Source: Chroococcus sp. CMT-3BRIN-NPC107
GTDB taxonomy: Bacteria > Cyanobacteriota > Cyanobacteriia > Cyanobacteriales > Chroococcidiopsidaceae
Direction of reading: 5' to 3'
Assembly (NCBI GenBank): GCA_019359635.1
Contig: JAHHGY010000020.1
Location: forward strand, 1-54,134
Length of the DNA: 54,134 nt
Part shown: positions 27,926 to 37,232 of the stretch, one piece after another
Numbering within the stretch: position 1 is the stretch's first letter
How the letters are laid out: each line of letters begins with the position of its first letter
Made by a program: the position numbers and the translations under genes
Notes under the pieces: generated by a model
Seen by the model: only the letters and a program-made list of their open reading frames with translations
What the model was told of the DNA's origin: nothing
The model's database searches: none

Positions 27926-28945
27926 ATGGCTGCAACCGACTTCAAAGATTATTACAGCATTTTAGGCGTAAACAAAACTGCCAGCAATGAAGAAATTAAA
28001 CAAGCTTTTCGCAAACTAGCTCGTAAATATCATCCAGATGTTAACCCAGGAAATAAGGAAGCAGAAGCCCGGTTTAAAGAAGTAAGTGAGGCTTACGAGG
28101 TATTGTCAGATAAAGAAAAGCGGCAAAAGTACGACCAATTTGGTCAATACTGGCGACAAGCTGGACAAACTCCTTGGGCTTCTAGAAGCACTAAGGCTAA
28201 TTCTGACTTTAATGAAGTGGAATTTGGTAAGTATACAAATTTTGACGAATTTATCAACGACTTACTAGGACGCTTCAACGAGCCTAGTAGCAAAGGTTCT
28301 GGCAGTAGACAGTCTTATAGTTATCGCCCTACGCCGGGAGCAACGGGGTTTGGGGGCTTTGATAATTTTGGCGATTTTGCAGGTTTTGATAATGCTACAG
28401 CTAAAACTGCTCAAGATACAGAAGCAGCTATTTCTCTAAGTTTTGGAGAGGCGTTTAATGGCGTACAAAAACGCTTGAGTTTGCGAGAGGAAACGATTGA
28501 AGTTCGCATTCCTGCGGGAGTTAAATCCGGTAATCGGGTACGAGTACGCGGTAAAGGTCAAGTTAACCCTACAAACCAACAACGAGGGGATTTATACCTC
28601 AAAATAGATGTACTTCCCCATTCATTTTTTCAATTTGATGGAGATAACTTAAGTTGTGAAGTCTCAATTACACCTGATGAAGCTGTACTTGGCGCATCAA
28701 TCGATGTTCCAACACCCGACGGAGCGGTAAAAGTAAATATTCCGGCGGGGATTCGTTCGGGTCAATCTTTGCGGCTTAAGGGTAAGGGGTGGCGTTTAGC
28801 CAAAGATGGACGCAGCGATCAATTGGTCAAAATTGCGATCGCATCTCCCAAAGAAATTAGCCCCCAAGAGCGCGAGTATTATGAAAAAATCCGCGATATT
28901 CGTACCTTTAACCCCCGCAGTCATTTACAGCAAGTTAAGTTGTAG
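27926..28945 (+). CDS. DnaJ-type co-chaperone without zinc finger (CbpA-like)
   Basis: 339 residues. J domain at 9-72 ([22 protein letters not shown] at 36-38, KYDQFG), a Gly/Phe-rich linker around 115-160 ([15 protein letters not shown]), then the DnaJ C-terminal substrate-binding domains ([49 protein letters not shown]). The CxxCxGxG zinc repeats of DnaJ are absent, so it is a class B J-protein that stimulates Hsp70/DnaK ATPase. AGGAGG with ideal spacing before ATG 27926 predicts strong translation. A terminator hairpin follows. Confidence 0.94.
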   Translation: MAATDFKDYYSILGVNKTASNEEIKQAFRKLARKYHPDVNPGNKEAEARFKEVSEAYEVLSDKEKRQKYDQFGQYWRQAGQTPWASRSTKANSDFNEVEFGKYTNFDEFINDLLGRFNEPSSKGSGSRQSYSYRPTPGATGFGGFDNFGDFAGFDNATAKTAQDTEAAISLSFGEAFNGVQKRLSLREETIEVRIPAGVKSGNRVRVRGKGQVNPTNQQRGDLYLKIDVLPHSFFQFDGDNLSCEVSITPDEAVLGASIDVPTPDGAVKVNIPAGIRSGQSLRLKGKGWRLAKDGRSDQLVKIAIASPKEISPQEREYYEKIRDIRTFNPRSHLQQVKL

Positions 28946-28957
28946 ATTGTTATTACT

Positions 28958-28982
28958 GGACGGGGGTAAACTTCCTCCGTCC
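28958..28982 (+). terminator. Terminator hairpin after the J-protein
   Basis: GGACGGGGG pairs with CCTCCGTCC (one G-U) around a 7-base loop, 12 bases after the stop codon, followed by a mixed AAGTTTCT tail. The T-run is short, so it is a moderate terminator, possibly shared with the converging gene at 29015. Confidence 0.6.
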
Positions 28983-29014
28983 AAGTTTCTAATAAAAGTT
29001 TTGGTTGTGGACTC

Positions 29015-29251
29015 TTAGCTGCGATCGTTAGTTCCCTCTATAGCTTCTTGCATCCGTTCTTCGCTCCAGTCTTCCGGTTCAATTACGGCAATTGGTGGGC
29101 GTTCGTGCATCCGGTCTACATACGCATAAAAAGCTGATTGGTCTTTTCTGTGAGCAAGGACGTAAGCTCTTAAGTCTGTATCAGACATACTTGAAAAGTC
29201 TGGACGTTTTTGGGAATCGTCTCCCAATGTCATAAATCCTAAATTACTCAT
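29015..29251 (-). CDS. Small DUF6887-like protein
   Basis: 78 residues. The core MSDTDLRAYVLAHRKDQSAFYAYVDRMHERPP matches the small cyanobacterial family usually annotated DUF6887 (ELRAYVLEHR..EAFYAYMDR.HE). Its start overlaps the stop of the preceding minus-strand gene in the arrangement CGATGAG (ATGA), a sign of translational coupling. Such pairs behave like compact two-gene cassettes; whether they are toxin-antitoxin modules is not established. The tail is acidic (EPEDWSEERMQEAIE). Family call from memory. Confidence 0.78.
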   Translation of the reverse strand: MSNLGFMTLGDDSQKRPDFSSMSDTDLRAYVLAHRKDQSAFYAYVDRMHERPPIAVIEPEDWSEERMQEAIEGTNDRS

Positions 29252-29427
29252 CGAATCTCTCTCCTACCATTGTGGCTAATTTCTATCTCGATTGATTCCT
29301 CTGCTAAAATCACTAGCTTATTGGTGCGCTCGTCCATACGCACCAAATGAATGCTTTTTAACGCATCACTTAAAAATACTGAATCTTGAAATAAAGCTAA
29401 TAGCTGTTGTGGCGTTGGCTTTATCAA
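29248..29427 (-). CDS. Small DUF6888-like protein with TTG start
   Basis: 59 residues. A short gene that begins at TTG with AAGGA six bases upstream, so it is easily missed. The product starts MIKPTPQQLLALFQDSVFLSD and ends LAEESIEIEISHNGRREIR. The middle VRMDERTNKLVILAEESIEI is the DUF6888 pattern (LFRFDERTG.V.ILAGE.IEI). Its stop TGA overlaps the ATG of the DUF6887-like gene by one base step (ATGA), which fits the usual DUF6888-DUF6887 order. No catalytic residues are recognisable. The complementary strand also holds an open frame (29292-29510), which I regard as a shadow. Confidence 0.75.
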   Translation of the reverse strand: MIKPTPQQLLALFQDSVFLSDALKSIHLVRMDERTNKLVILAEESIEIEISHNGRREIR

Positions 29428-29540
29428 GCTATTTCCTTGTTCATTACAGCTTACTTGCTCCCTCTAACCATCTACTCAAGATAGTACAAATAATCTCGCC
29501 ACAATTCTAACCCAGCCACAAAACTACCTTTGGTTTACGG

Positions 29541-30077
29541 TCAATGTATCTTTTTTAGCAAGGTTTCTATACTAGCGTTGTGAGAAAGAAAGGAAAACAG
29601 ATGTTTGTAACGTAACAAGCCTTCTTTATCTGTAACAAATTGCCCTGGTAACGGCGCTCCTAAAGCTTGACCTAGTTTATATGAGTGAAACACTCGACAA
29701 GTAGGATCGCTAAGTAAAGGCATTTTCAGCTTTAAATCTTTAATAACTGTTTTACTTTGTTGTTCGTCGGTACTGGCAATTAATAAAACTTCTACACCCT
29801 GGCTTGTAAACTTTTCGTAGTTTTCATTTAAAGCTTTAATATGGGGAAAGCAAAGCGGACAATACTGCTTTTCGGTAAAAATGCGCGTAAAAGCAAGCAA
29901 TACAGGCTGCTTATTTCGGTATTCAGAAAACCTCACCGTGCGACTATTAGTAATATCTGGCAAGGTAAAACCCGGTGCTAGTTCGCCTATAGTCAAATCG
30001 TTAGTGGCGGGAATCGGCAAAAGATTGCGAAAAAAACGCTCATTTAATAAACCGCTAAAATCGTTAGAAGTCAGCAT
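29541..30077 (-). CDS. Peroxiredoxin-like (AhpC/TSA family) protein
   Basis: 178 residues in a thioredoxin-like fold: GELAPGFTLPDI, then FTEKQYCPLCFPHIKAL with a CxxC pair (Cys73, Cys76) near the end of the first beta-alpha unit, and VLLIASTDEQ, LPGQFVTDKEGLLRY. It resembles the redoxin/Bcp-like branch whose members reduce peroxides or act as thiol oxidoreductases. It lies just downstream of a 2-Cys peroxiredoxin on the same strand but with a terminator between. Confidence 0.82.
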   Translation of the reverse strand: MLTSNDFSGLLNERFFRNLLPIPATNDLTIGELAPGFTLPDITNSRTVRFSEYRNKQPVLLAFTRIFTEKQYCPLCFPHIKALNENYEKFTSQGVEVLLIASTDEQQSKTVIKDLKLKMPLLSDPTCRVFHSYKLGQALGAPLPGQFVTDKEGLLRYKHLFSFLSHNASIETLLKKIH

Positions 30078-30104
30078 AAATAGTTATCTCCTGATAATAA
30101 TAAA

Positions 30105-30146
30105 GCCCCAATAAGCTGCGGATATTAAATCTCATAGCATTGGGGC
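30105..30146 (-). terminator. Terminator of the 2-Cys peroxiredoxin
   Basis: On the minus strand GCCCCAAT and ATTGGGGC form an 8-base stem with a 26-base loop, followed by TTTATTATT. It begins about 33 bases after the peroxiredoxin stop. Confidence 0.6.
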
Positions 30147-30178
30147 GTTTCTTCAGTTTAATTGTTACTTAACGAGAC

Positions 30179-30790
30179 TTACACCGAAGCAAAAAATACT
30201 TTTGACTTGACAGGATCGGGAACCATTGTTTGGTCGCCGGGTCGCCAACCTGCGGGACAAACTTCGTCAGGATGAGATTGCACGTACTGAATTGCTTGCA
30301 ATGTCCGCAATGTCTCATCTACACTCCGTCCAAAGGACAAGTTATTGATGGTAGCGTGTTGAATTACTCCGTCTTTGTCGATGATAAACAAACCACGCAA
30401 AGCAACCCCTGCTTCAGGATCGAGGACGTTGTAAGCGGCGCTAATTTCTTTTTTGATATCCGAGACTAGAGGATAATTTAAGTCGCCCACACCGCCGGAT
30501 TTGCGATCGCTCTGAATCCATGCTAAGTGTGAAAATTCGCTATCTACCGAAACTCCCAAAACTTCTGTACCAATGGCTTTGAATTCGTCAAAGCGATCGC
30601 TAAAAGCTGTAATTTCTGTAGGGCAAACAAAGGTAAAGTCTAGGGGATAGAAGAACAAAATGACGTATTTGCCACGATAGTCAGATAGCTTGATTGTCTT
30701 AAATTCTTGGTCAAATACGGCGGTGGCGGTAAAATCTGGCGCTGTTTGACCAACTCTCAAGCATCCTTCGGCTGCGTAACTTAGAGGCAT
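30179..30790 (-). CDS. Typical 2-Cys peroxiredoxin
   Basis: 203 residues. Peroxidatic Cys56 in [10 protein letters not shown] and resolving Cys178 in [10 protein letters not shown] identify the typical 2-Cys class, which reduces H2O2 and alkyl hydroperoxides with electrons from thioredoxin. [13 protein letters not shown] and [16 protein letters not shown] are family blocks. In cyanobacteria the enzyme protects photosynthetic cells from peroxide. GGAG lies before the ATG; a terminator follows the stop. Confidence 0.95.
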   Translation of the reverse strand: MPLSYAAEGCLRVGQTAPDFTATAVFDQEFKTIKLSDYRGKYVILFFYPLDFTFVCPTEITAFSDRFDEFKAIGTEVLGVSVDSEFSHLAWIQSDRKSGGVGDLNYPLVSDIKKEISAAYNVLDPEAGVALRGLFIIDKDGVIQHATINNLSFGRSVDETLRTLQAIQYVQSHPDEVCPAGWRPGDQTMVPDPVKSKVFFASV

Positions 30791-30933
30791 TAAATTAGTT
30801 CTCCTTAATAACTTATACGTTTTTTCAATCTGTTTGCGGGCAATAATTAGCTAAATTTTACCCGGACGTGAAATAATTGATTATTTACGAACTGTTACAA
30901 CTATATCATAGTCATAACGATTTTGAGTAGCAA

Positions 30934-32904
30934 ATGGGCGATTTAGATACAAGAGAATGGCTGCTAACCAATGGGCTAGGAAGTTTTGCTAGTGGAACGG
31001 TAAGCGATGCTAGAACGCGGACTTATCACGGTTGGTTAGTAGCAGCGCTTAATCCCCCAAGAAGTCGCACCTTATTATTTTCCCATTTAGAAGCAAGCTT
31101 AGAAGTAAATGGGGAAACGAGGGGATTAGGGACAAATTTTTGGGGAAGTGGGATAGTAGAACCCTTGGGCTACAAGCTGTTGCGCTCTTTTACCATTGAA
31201 CCAATACCAACTTGGGTATGGGGTGAAGATGATTGGCAATTGACTAGACAAATCATCATGCCTCACGAAGCAGAAATTGCCGAAAAATATTTGCATCGAG
31301 TCTTAATTCAATACCGCTACGAAGGAAAAGAAGCCGCAATTTTACGGTTGCGATTGATGGTTAGCGATCGCAATTTTCACCACCAGCAACGCGCCGAACC
31401 TAATTTACAATTTTCTCAATTAGTCAAACAAAATCAGCTTTATTTGCAAGCAATTAGACCAGGACAAATTGGCACTCTTTGGCAATTGCAGTGGACGAAA
31501 GGAGAGTATCAAGCTTACCCCTTATGGTATTGGGATTACAAACTAATTGAAGAAACTAAACGGGGATTAGGCGAAGTCGAAGACTTGCATAGTCCAGGCT
31601 ACCTGACCGTAAAATTATTACCAGGAGAAAGCTTAACTATCGAAGCAAACTTAGGCTCTCGCGACGCGCCATTACTTAAAGAGCGAGACTTTGATGACGC
31701 ATTAGTTGCCCAACAAAACAGATTTAAGCAATTGTTTTGCGCAACCTCTGAATTGCTGCCATTACTAAAAGCTGGAGATAGTTTTATAGTTTATCGTCAG
31801 TCAATTAAAGGATTTAGTGTGATCGCTGGCTATCATTGGTTTAACGATTGGGGACGCGATACGCTCATTGCCCTACCAGGACTTGCTTTAACTACCAAGC
31901 GGTTTGATTTAGCCAAAGGATTACTGCAAACTTTTGGACGTTATTGCCAAGATGGTTTGATACCTAACGCTTTTCCCGATACCAATAGCGAACCATTTTA
32001 TAACAGTCTGGATGCAACGCTGTGGTGGATTGAAGCGTTAGGTTTGTATCTAGAAGCTACTCAAGATTGGGATTTTTTAGTTGAACAATATCCCACCGTT
32101 CGGCAAATTTATAAAGCCTTTACTGCTGGCACAAAATACAATATCCAAGTAGATGCAACTGATGGCCTGCTCTGTTGGGATGCGCCGGATGTAGCTTTAA
32201 CATGGATGGATGCCGTGATTGACGGTCAGCCAGTAACTCCAAGGCGCGGTAAGCCTGTAGAAATTAATGCCCTATGGTATTCGGCGTTATGTTGGTCTAG
32301 CCATTGGGCAAAGCGGTTATTTGAGATTGAACAAAGCGATCGCTATCTTAGGCAATCTCAGTATTACACCACCCAAGCCCAACAAGTAAAAGATTCTTTG
32401 CAAAAGTTCTGGAATCCAGTTAACGGTTACTTATACGATTTAATTGCGCCAGACGATCGCCCTAATGCCCAAATCCGTCCTAATGCAGTTTTAGCGCTAT
32501 CTCTGCATCACTGTGGATTTAGTGAAACCCAAGGAAAAAGCATTATAGAAGTAGCAAAAAATCGCCTACTTACGCCCTATGGTTTACGCAGCCTTGACCC
32601 CGTCGACCCTGAATATATAGGTAACTATGCGGGAAATTCTTACCATCGCGATCTTGCTTATCATCAAGGTACGGTTTGGATGTGGTTAATTGGCGCTTTT
32701 ATCCGTGCATGGCAGCGTTTTTACCCACTAAAAACACTTCCGTTAAGCAAGCAACCCTTTTTAGAGCATCTGCACAATTCTGGTTGTATTGGCTCAATTT
32801 CCGAGATTTTTGATGGTAATCCGCCTCATGCGCCTCAAGGTGCGGTTTCTCAAGCTTGGTCTGTTGCCGAATTAATCCGCCACTGGCATGATATTCAATT
32901 TTGA
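30934..32904 (+). CDS. Glycogen debranching enzyme (amylo-alpha-1,6-glucosidase type)
   Basis: 656 residues. N-terminal GDE_N region (REWLLTNGLGSFASGTVSDARTRTYHGWLVAA) and C-terminal (alpha/alpha)6 catalytic region (AGYHWFNDWGRDTLIALPGL, GLIPNAFPD, YNSLDATLWWIEALGLY, YHQGTVWMWLIGAF, AQGAVSQAWSVAEL-type ending). It removes alpha-1,6 branch points from glycogen. It is the archaeal/bacterial GH133-like type, unlike the GlgX isoamylase family. The Sel1 gene that follows starts 44 bases after its stop, so they may be co-transcribed. Confidence 0.92.
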   Translation: MGDLDTREWLLTNGLGSFASGTVSDARTRTYHGWLVAALNPPRSRTLLFSHLEASLEVNGETRGLGTNFWGSGIVEPLGYKLLRSFTIEPIPTWVWGEDDWQLTRQIIMPHEAEIAEKYLHRVLIQYRYEGKEAAILRLRLMVSDRNFHHQQRAEPNLQFSQLVKQNQLYLQAIRPGQIGTLWQLQWTKGEYQAYPLWYWDYKLIEETKRGLGEVEDLHSPGYLTVKLLPGESLTIEANLGSRDAPLLKERDFDDALVAQQNRFKQLFCATSELLPLLKAGDSFIVYRQSIKGFSVIAGYHWFNDWGRDTLIALPGLALTTKRFDLAKGLLQTFGRYCQDGLIPNAFPDTNSEPFYNSLDATLWWIEALGLYLEATQDWDFLVEQYPTVRQIYKAFTAGTKYNIQVDATDGLLCWDAPDVALTWMDAVIDGQPVTPRRGKPVEINALWYSALCWSSHWAKRLFEIEQSDRYLRQSQYYTTQAQQVKDSLQKFWNPVNGYLYDLIAPDDRPNAQIRPNAVLALSLHHCGFSETQGKSIIEVAKNRLLTPYGLRSLDPVDPEYIGNYAGNSYHRDLAYHQGTVWMWLIGAFIRAWQRFYPLKTLPLSKQPFLEHLHNSGCIGSISEIFDGNPPHAPQGAVSQAWSVAELIRHWHDIQF

Positions 32905-32948
32905 GGGAAAGCGATCGCAACTTATTTAGAAACAGGAGTTTAGCTATA

Positions 32949-33344
32949 ATGTCAAATTTAACAGCAGGTTTAGCTGCTTTTGAAGCTAAAAATTATCATC
33001 ATGCCTTTAAATTATTAAAACCGATTGCCGAGCGGGGAGACGCTGAAGCACAATGTGTAGTCGCCAATATCTATCACTTAGGTCTTGGTTTAGAGAGGAA
33101 TGTTTTAGAGGCAGTTAATTGGTATAAAAAATCAGCCGCTCAGGGCTATGGCGTAGCATCAAACAACTTAGGAACAATTTTAACAATCGGGGAGCCAGGT
33201 CTATCTGTAGATCGAATAGAAGCTGAAAGATGGTATCAAAAAGCAAGAAAGCAGGATTTTTACACAGTCTCAAACAATCGAGTTGTTGAGCCTCCTATAA
33301 CCCTAAGAGAGGATGCTCTAGTTTTTACTTTGATTTTTATCTGA
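32949..33344 (+). CDS. Sel1-like repeat protein
   Basis: 131 residues from ATG 32949; the frame is open to 32901, but AGGAG sits 13 bases before 32949 and MSNLTAGLAAFEAKNYHHAF is a normal N-terminus. It has two to three Sel1/TPR-like helical repeats (LKPIAERGDAEAQCVVANIYHLGLGLERNVLEAVNWYKKSAAQGYGVA, then EAERWYQKARKQDF). Such proteins act as scaffolds for protein-protein contacts. The last 28 residues (FYTVSNNRVVEPPITLREDALVFTLIFI) do not look like a repeat and could reflect a frameshift or a changed tail. Confidence 0.82.
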   Translation: MSNLTAGLAAFEAKNYHHAFKLLKPIAERGDAEAQCVVANIYHLGLGLERNVLEAVNWYKKSAAQGYGVASNNLGTILTIGEPGLSVDRIEAERWYQKARKQDFYTVSNNRVVEPPITLREDALVFTLIFI

Positions 33345-33351
33345 ATTTTTA

Positions 33352-33425
33352 TGGCTCAGGGTGGATTTGAACCGCCGACCTCAGGCTTATGAGTCCCGCG
33401 CTCTAACCAACTGAGCTACTGAGCC
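33352..33425 (-). tRNA. tRNA-Met(CAT), elongator type
   Basis: 74 bases on the minus strand with 7-base acceptor stem GGCTCAG/CTGAGCC, D arm, anticodon loop CTCATAA (anticodon CAT) and T arm GGCGG-TTCAAAT-CCACC (one wobble). The CCA end is not encoded. The acceptor closes with G1-C72, so it is elongator rather than initiator; a lysidine-modified tRNA-Ile2 is the alternative reading of CAT. Confidence 0.92.
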
Positions 33426-33474
33426 ATTTATTTTAACCTTTGTTACTTTAGCATAGAAATTACTGCAATTGCAA

Positions 33475-33726
33475 CTAAAGATTTTGTTCTCGATCGTATT
33501 TTGATGGCGGGCGATCGCTACTCCAAGCCCACCACACAAAACCACAGTGACATTGATAAAATTCTTGCCATTTACGGCGATAGTTGTCAGTCATTACCGG
33601 AGAACGTCGATTTAGCCAGACTTGTTCGGCTTCTCGGCTACTTGAAAGGCAATTGGGACAGCAAAATTGATGAGCGTGAGTGGCGGTAGCCGTCCATTCT
33701 GGCGGAGTTGGCGCAAAAGCATCCAT
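33475..33726 (-). CDS. Small zinc-ribbon-like protein
   Basis: 83 residues with CCPNC (residues 22-26) and QCHCGFVWWAW (about 58-68), forming a four-cysteine metal site like a zinc ribbon. Rich in Trp and Arg. It lies downstream of the ATPase operon on the same strand, 72 bases after its stop; whether it belongs to that unit is unclear. No named family recognised. Confidence 0.7.
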   Translation of the reverse strand: MDAFAPTPPEWTATATHAHQFCCPNCLSSSREAEQVWLNRRSPVMTDNYRRKWQEFYQCHCGFVWWAWSSDRPPSKYDREQNL

Positions 33727-33798
33727 GCGTTGAAGTTTATCGTTTACTTTTCACTTTAAACGGTTTTATAATTTTCCTCAATAAAAATCTGTCATTTA

Positions 33799-35049
33799 TT
33801 AAGTTTGGGGGTTGTCTTCTGCAAAAAATCCGTCTTCTTCCTCAATAGAACCCTCTATCAAATTAGTTGCTTTAGGGATAATAATTTCTTTATCAGTGTA
33901 GTTAATGTCTAAAACTTCTAAAGCAGCTCGGATATGAGTGCGTACAGGTTGGTTGCCGATATGCTCGATTAAATTAACAACGTCCAATTGAGCGTCCCAA
34001 TCATAAGCAACTTGATGAAGTTTTACCAAACTTTCTAGTAATTTACTCAGTTCATCTTGAGATAAAGGTTCAGTAGTTAGGCATTGCTTGCTAATAGCGA
34101 GGTCGAAAAAATTATTCATCTCTGCTTCCTCTTGCTGCCCAAACTTTTGACCAGCCAACTCTGGGATTTGAGTGCGATCGCTCTTAGCACTCTGAACGCG
34201 GTCGCTACTAAACCATACATCGTTCCTGAGACTTGATGCCACCACACCCACTGTATAAATTGGATAAGACATTTTATTAGACCAATTCAGCAGCCAATTT
34301 AAGTTTTGATAAGCATCAAGCCGCCCAACTTTACCCAAGCGCCCAATTAGTTCTACCTCGTCAATTAAAATTACCCAGCCTTTGTAACCGCACCATTGGA
34401 AGACATCTGCCATCACCCCGAAGTACGCACTACCATGTTTTTTGACTCCAAAGGTTAACTCAAATTTAGGTAACGTTTCTTCTCGACAAGCACGGTGAAT
34501 TCGTTTCAATTCTGGCGTAGCTAACCGAGTTCCCATCAAGTCGCCGTAAAGCAAATCTTGCTCCTCGCCAGTAGTATAAAAGTAATCTTCAAGGATAATG
34601 GCAGGTAGGGGATGGATATAGCGGTTACGATCTTGAATTTTACTACTGGGTAAGTCTCCCGAAGCTTTTTTATTGAGAAGTCGCCCAATGCCAAGTATCT
34701 GCGAGTTTGGGGTACGAATTGTTGAAGCTACCCGCCCATAGAAGTTAAATAAATGGTAGCACGATACTTCACGACTAAGGGAAACCCGACTGACGGCAAA
34801 TCCAGCGTCCAGGGCTAAATGTTCGATAGTAGTTAGGGCATGAGTTTTTCCTTGGCCATAAGCGCCCCAGATTAACCTACCTTTGGGAATATTATCTTGA
34901 GCGAGTTTTGCTAAATCTTGTTTAATCGGTTCGGTTAAGGATGGTCGTAAGTCTGCTAATTCTTTAGTAGAAGCACGACTTGGAATACCAGACCTTAAAG
35001 ATTCTACTACGGAAATCGCCCTCCGGCGGCGGTCATCATACTTTTGCAT
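33799..35049 (-). CDS. BREX BrxD-like (DUF2791) P-loop ATPase, copy B
   Basis: 416 residues. Walker A GAYGQGKT at 62-69 and Walker B VILIDEVEL with Asp230-Glu231; the N-terminal RRRRAISVVESLRSGIPSRAST and central LAHGSAYFGVMADVF-like blocks, plus LNWLLNWSNKM and YTVGVVASSL, match the BrxD/DUF2791 ATP-binding family. BrxD is part of some BREX phage-defence systems, but no pglX methyltransferase, pglZ phosphatase or brxC is in the window. It follows copy A after only 3 bases, so the two are translated together, and they may form a heteromeric ATPase. Confidence 0.85.
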   Translation of the reverse strand: MQKYDDRRRRAISVVESLRSGIPSRASTKELADLRPSLTEPIKQDLAKLAQDNIPKGRLIWGAYGQGKTHALTTIEHLALDAGFAVSRVSLSREVSCYHLFNFYGRVASTIRTPNSQILGIGRLLNKKASGDLPSSKIQDRNRYIHPLPAIILEDYFYTTGEEQDLLYGDLMGTRLATPELKRIHRACREETLPKFELTFGVKKHGSAYFGVMADVFQWCGYKGWVILIDEVELIGRLGKVGRLDAYQNLNWLLNWSNKMSYPIYTVGVVASSLRNDVWFSSDRVQSAKSDRTQIPELAGQKFGQQEEAEMNNFFDLAISKQCLTTEPLSQDELSKLLESLVKLHQVAYDWDAQLDVVNLIEHIGNQPVRTHIRAALEVLDINYTDKEIIIPKATNLIEGSIEEEDGFFAEDNPQT

Positions 35050-35052
35050 TAT

Positions 35053-36249
35053 TTAAACTCCCTTTGGAATCATTGTGCCAACTTCCATTACTCTTTTGCG
35101 TAAATTGCTATGTTGGCTTAAATCGTCCGGGAAACCATGATATTGCAGTTGTACACCCATCTCTATCAATAGCTGACGTAATTGAGTTTGAACGCGATCG
35201 GGAAAATTTTGACCATTAACCTCTACGTGAGCGTCCATATCTACCATATCTGCAAGACGATTAAACTTTTTTTGCACTAATCCCGTTTGCAACCGCATCC
35301 ACAAAGCGTCATAGCTGACAAAGCCGCGTTTTTCATCCTCAATTATTTCTCGTCGTCCTGCTAGTATCAGCAGAAAGTTGTTGAGCAATTCCGCATCATC
35401 AATTAGTTGACGAAAAAGCTCGCAAACATCTTTAATTGCATTAGGCGAGTAGATAAATTTGCCTGTTTCTTGAGAACGTTCGGTCATTACTTCCAAGTCG
35501 TCAATTGCTACTACTAAACCCGTCATTCCAGCAATTTTTAAGAGCCGAATGAGAGAATTTAACCAATATCTAGCATTGACTCTTTGCAGTTGTTCAAATA
35601 AAAGTAAATCTTTTTTTTCATAACGTTCTAACTTATGCCCACTTAGCCACTTTAAAGCTAAATCAACATCTTTTTCATTGCCCTTAATCATGTGATTGTC
35701 AATAATGCGGTAGGCAAAGGCTGTAAAAGACGAGCCAAAATCTACATCGCCAAAAACCTCCGAAGCTGCCCTTTCAATCTTTTTTATCGCTTCATTACGG
35801 GGGAGTTTTGTGTCGTCAATTAAAAGATGTAAAAATAAGGTTGTACCGTCATACTTATCTGTGGCGTAGCCTAATTGTTTAGCAACACTGCAACAAAGTC
35901 CTCTGACAATTTTTTCTTTATCAATTTGTTGAACTATAGCGCGATACAAACCAGGTAGATTATTGAGGCGATAGTCATCATAATCTCGTGCTGAAAGGTA
36001 TACGGTTTCGTAGTTTAAGGTTTTAGCATTTTGTCGAATGCAGTGAATTAAATGGGTTTTGCCGCTACCAGCACTACCTACTAAAACTTTAATTTTACTA
36101 CCTCCACTAGCAATATAATTAGCAAGATAATATTCTTGAAATCGCTCTAACCATAGCTCGCTCCCTAGAGTCATCGCTGTCAAGAATTGAGGGTTTAAGG
36201 GTGGCTGACCAGAGCGGATAGCTTCAATATCGAATTCATCAATTTGCAT
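35053..36249 (-). CDS. BREX BrxD-like (DUF2791) P-loop ATPase, copy A
   Basis: 398 residues from ATG 36249 (a TTG at 36261 also opens the frame). Walker A GSAGSGKT at 58-65 and Walker B VVAIDDLEVM (Asp250-Asp251). The LGSELWLERFQEYYLANYIASGG N-terminus and the RLLKIAGMTGLVVAIDD block place it in the same DUF2791 group as its neighbour, though the two differ strongly. Copy B follows after 3 bases; the unrecognised gene lies 19 bases upstream. Three tightly packed genes on the minus strand form the operon. Confidence 0.83.
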   Translation of the reverse strand: MQIDEFDIEAIRSGQPPLNPQFLTAMTLGSELWLERFQEYYLANYIASGGSKIKVLVGSAGSGKTHLIHCIRQNAKTLNYETVYLSARDYDDYRLNNLPGLYRAIVQQIDKEKIVRGLCCSVAKQLGYATDKYDGTTLFLHLLIDDTKLPRNEAIKKIERAASEVFGDVDFGSSFTAFAYRIIDNHMIKGNEKDVDLALKWLSGHKLERYEKKDLLLFEQLQRVNARYWLNSLIRLLKIAGMTGLVVAIDDLEVMTERSQETGKFIYSPNAIKDVCELFRQLIDDAELLNNFLLILAGRREIIEDEKRGFVSYDALWMRLQTGLVQKKFNRLADMVDMDAHVEVNGQNFPDRVQTQLRQLLIEMGVQLQYHGFPDDLSQHSNLRKRVMEVGTMIPKGV

Positions 36250-36268
36250 ATATCTAAACAATTATAAT

Positions 36269-37072
36269 TTAGCGATCGCTCTTGTCGTGGATGGCTAGGC
36301 TACCAATTCTGCTTTCTTGTCCCTTGCTACTAACTAAAAGTAATCCGCTAGATTGATTGCGAGAAGGTACAAATTCAAATCTATAACCGTTGTGGGAAAC
36401 GTCAAACTGCTCTTTTAATCGGGCTAAATCGTAAGAAAAAAGTGCTTCAGGGTAGTCTTGTTTTGCTGAAGTTTTTAAAGTTAATAATTTGTATATTTCT
36501 TTGATTTCAATGGGATGTCCCCAGACTACACAGCTTTTAGTTAGATTTTGTCTATTGAGTATTTCATAAGCAGTAAATAATTCTTGACCAAATTGTTCAG
36601 CATTAAACTTGCTGTGAACTATTCGTTGATATTCTTTTGCTACCCATAATGCGATCGCCTTTGGTGCTAAAGCCTTGTTTTGTTGGGATTTTCGTCCCAT
36701 ACCAAGCTTGACGTAACCACTATCGAGAAAAAATGTCAGCTTAAATGGAGAAAATTCATAGCTAGGGAATTCACCTTTTATTGGAATTCCTACATCCCTC
36801 AAAGCTTGCTCTACTTGTGGTGCGTAGTCTTTTGATAGCACAAAATTCTGCTCGATTTGGATAGCAGTTTTAATAGTTGGTTGACACTCATCCCAACTGA
36901 TTGATAGTTGTTTAATATTTTCATTCACTCCCCCAAGGGATTGATTCACTGTCTTAAAATTTAAATCAATTCTTGCTTTTTTTAAACTTGTCCAGCGACT
37001 TGTTAATTGTTTAAGCACTGCGTCAATAGATGCGATCGCAGTTTCTTCTGACAAACGCTCTGAATCATCCAT
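36269..37072 (-). CDS. Unrecognised protein, first gene of the ATPase operon
   Basis: 267 residues from ATG 37072 (MDDSERLSEETAIASID); the frame is open to 37105 through a hydrophobic MHSFFISIFHY that lacks a ribosome binding site and is probably untranslated. Residues about 10-60 are helical and coiled-coil-like (LKQLTSRWTSLKKARIDLNFKTVNQSL). The rest is mixed alpha/beta with SYEFSPFKLTFFLDSGYVKLGMGRK. There is no signal peptide, membrane helix or recognisable catalytic motif. It is a plausible adaptor or target-recognition partner of the two ATPases. Confidence 0.65.
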   Translation of the reverse strand: MDDSERLSEETAIASIDAVLKQLTSRWTSLKKARIDLNFKTVNQSLGGVNENIKQLSISWDECQPTIKTAIQIEQNFVLSKDYAPQVEQALRDVGIPIKGEFPSYEFSPFKLTFFLDSGYVKLGMGRKSQQNKALAPKAIALWVAKEYQRIVHSKFNAEQFGQELFTAYEILNRQNLTKSCVVWGHPIEIKEIYKLLTLKTSAKQDYPEALFSYDLARLKEQFDVSHNGYRFEFVPSRNQSSGLLLVSSKGQESRIGSLAIHDKSDR

Positions 37073-37232
37073 ATAATGAAATATTGAAATAAAGAAGGAA
37101 TGCAAGGCAGACTTACATCTTAACTACTGTAAATTGAGGTGTCGAGCATCTTCTAACGAAGGTTGTCAGGGCGCAATGTCTTGCGTCACTACAAGAATTT
37201 ATAATACATTAAGCTCCCTTGAGGTATAAACA

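Noticed and set aside
29292-29510. Plus-strand open frame of 72 codons
   Set aside because: Antisense to the DUF6888-like gene, which has a ribosome binding site, coupling and family similarity.
33799-36249. Complete BREX system
   Set aside because: Only BrxD-like ATPases are present; no methyltransferase, PglZ or BrxC in the 54 kb.
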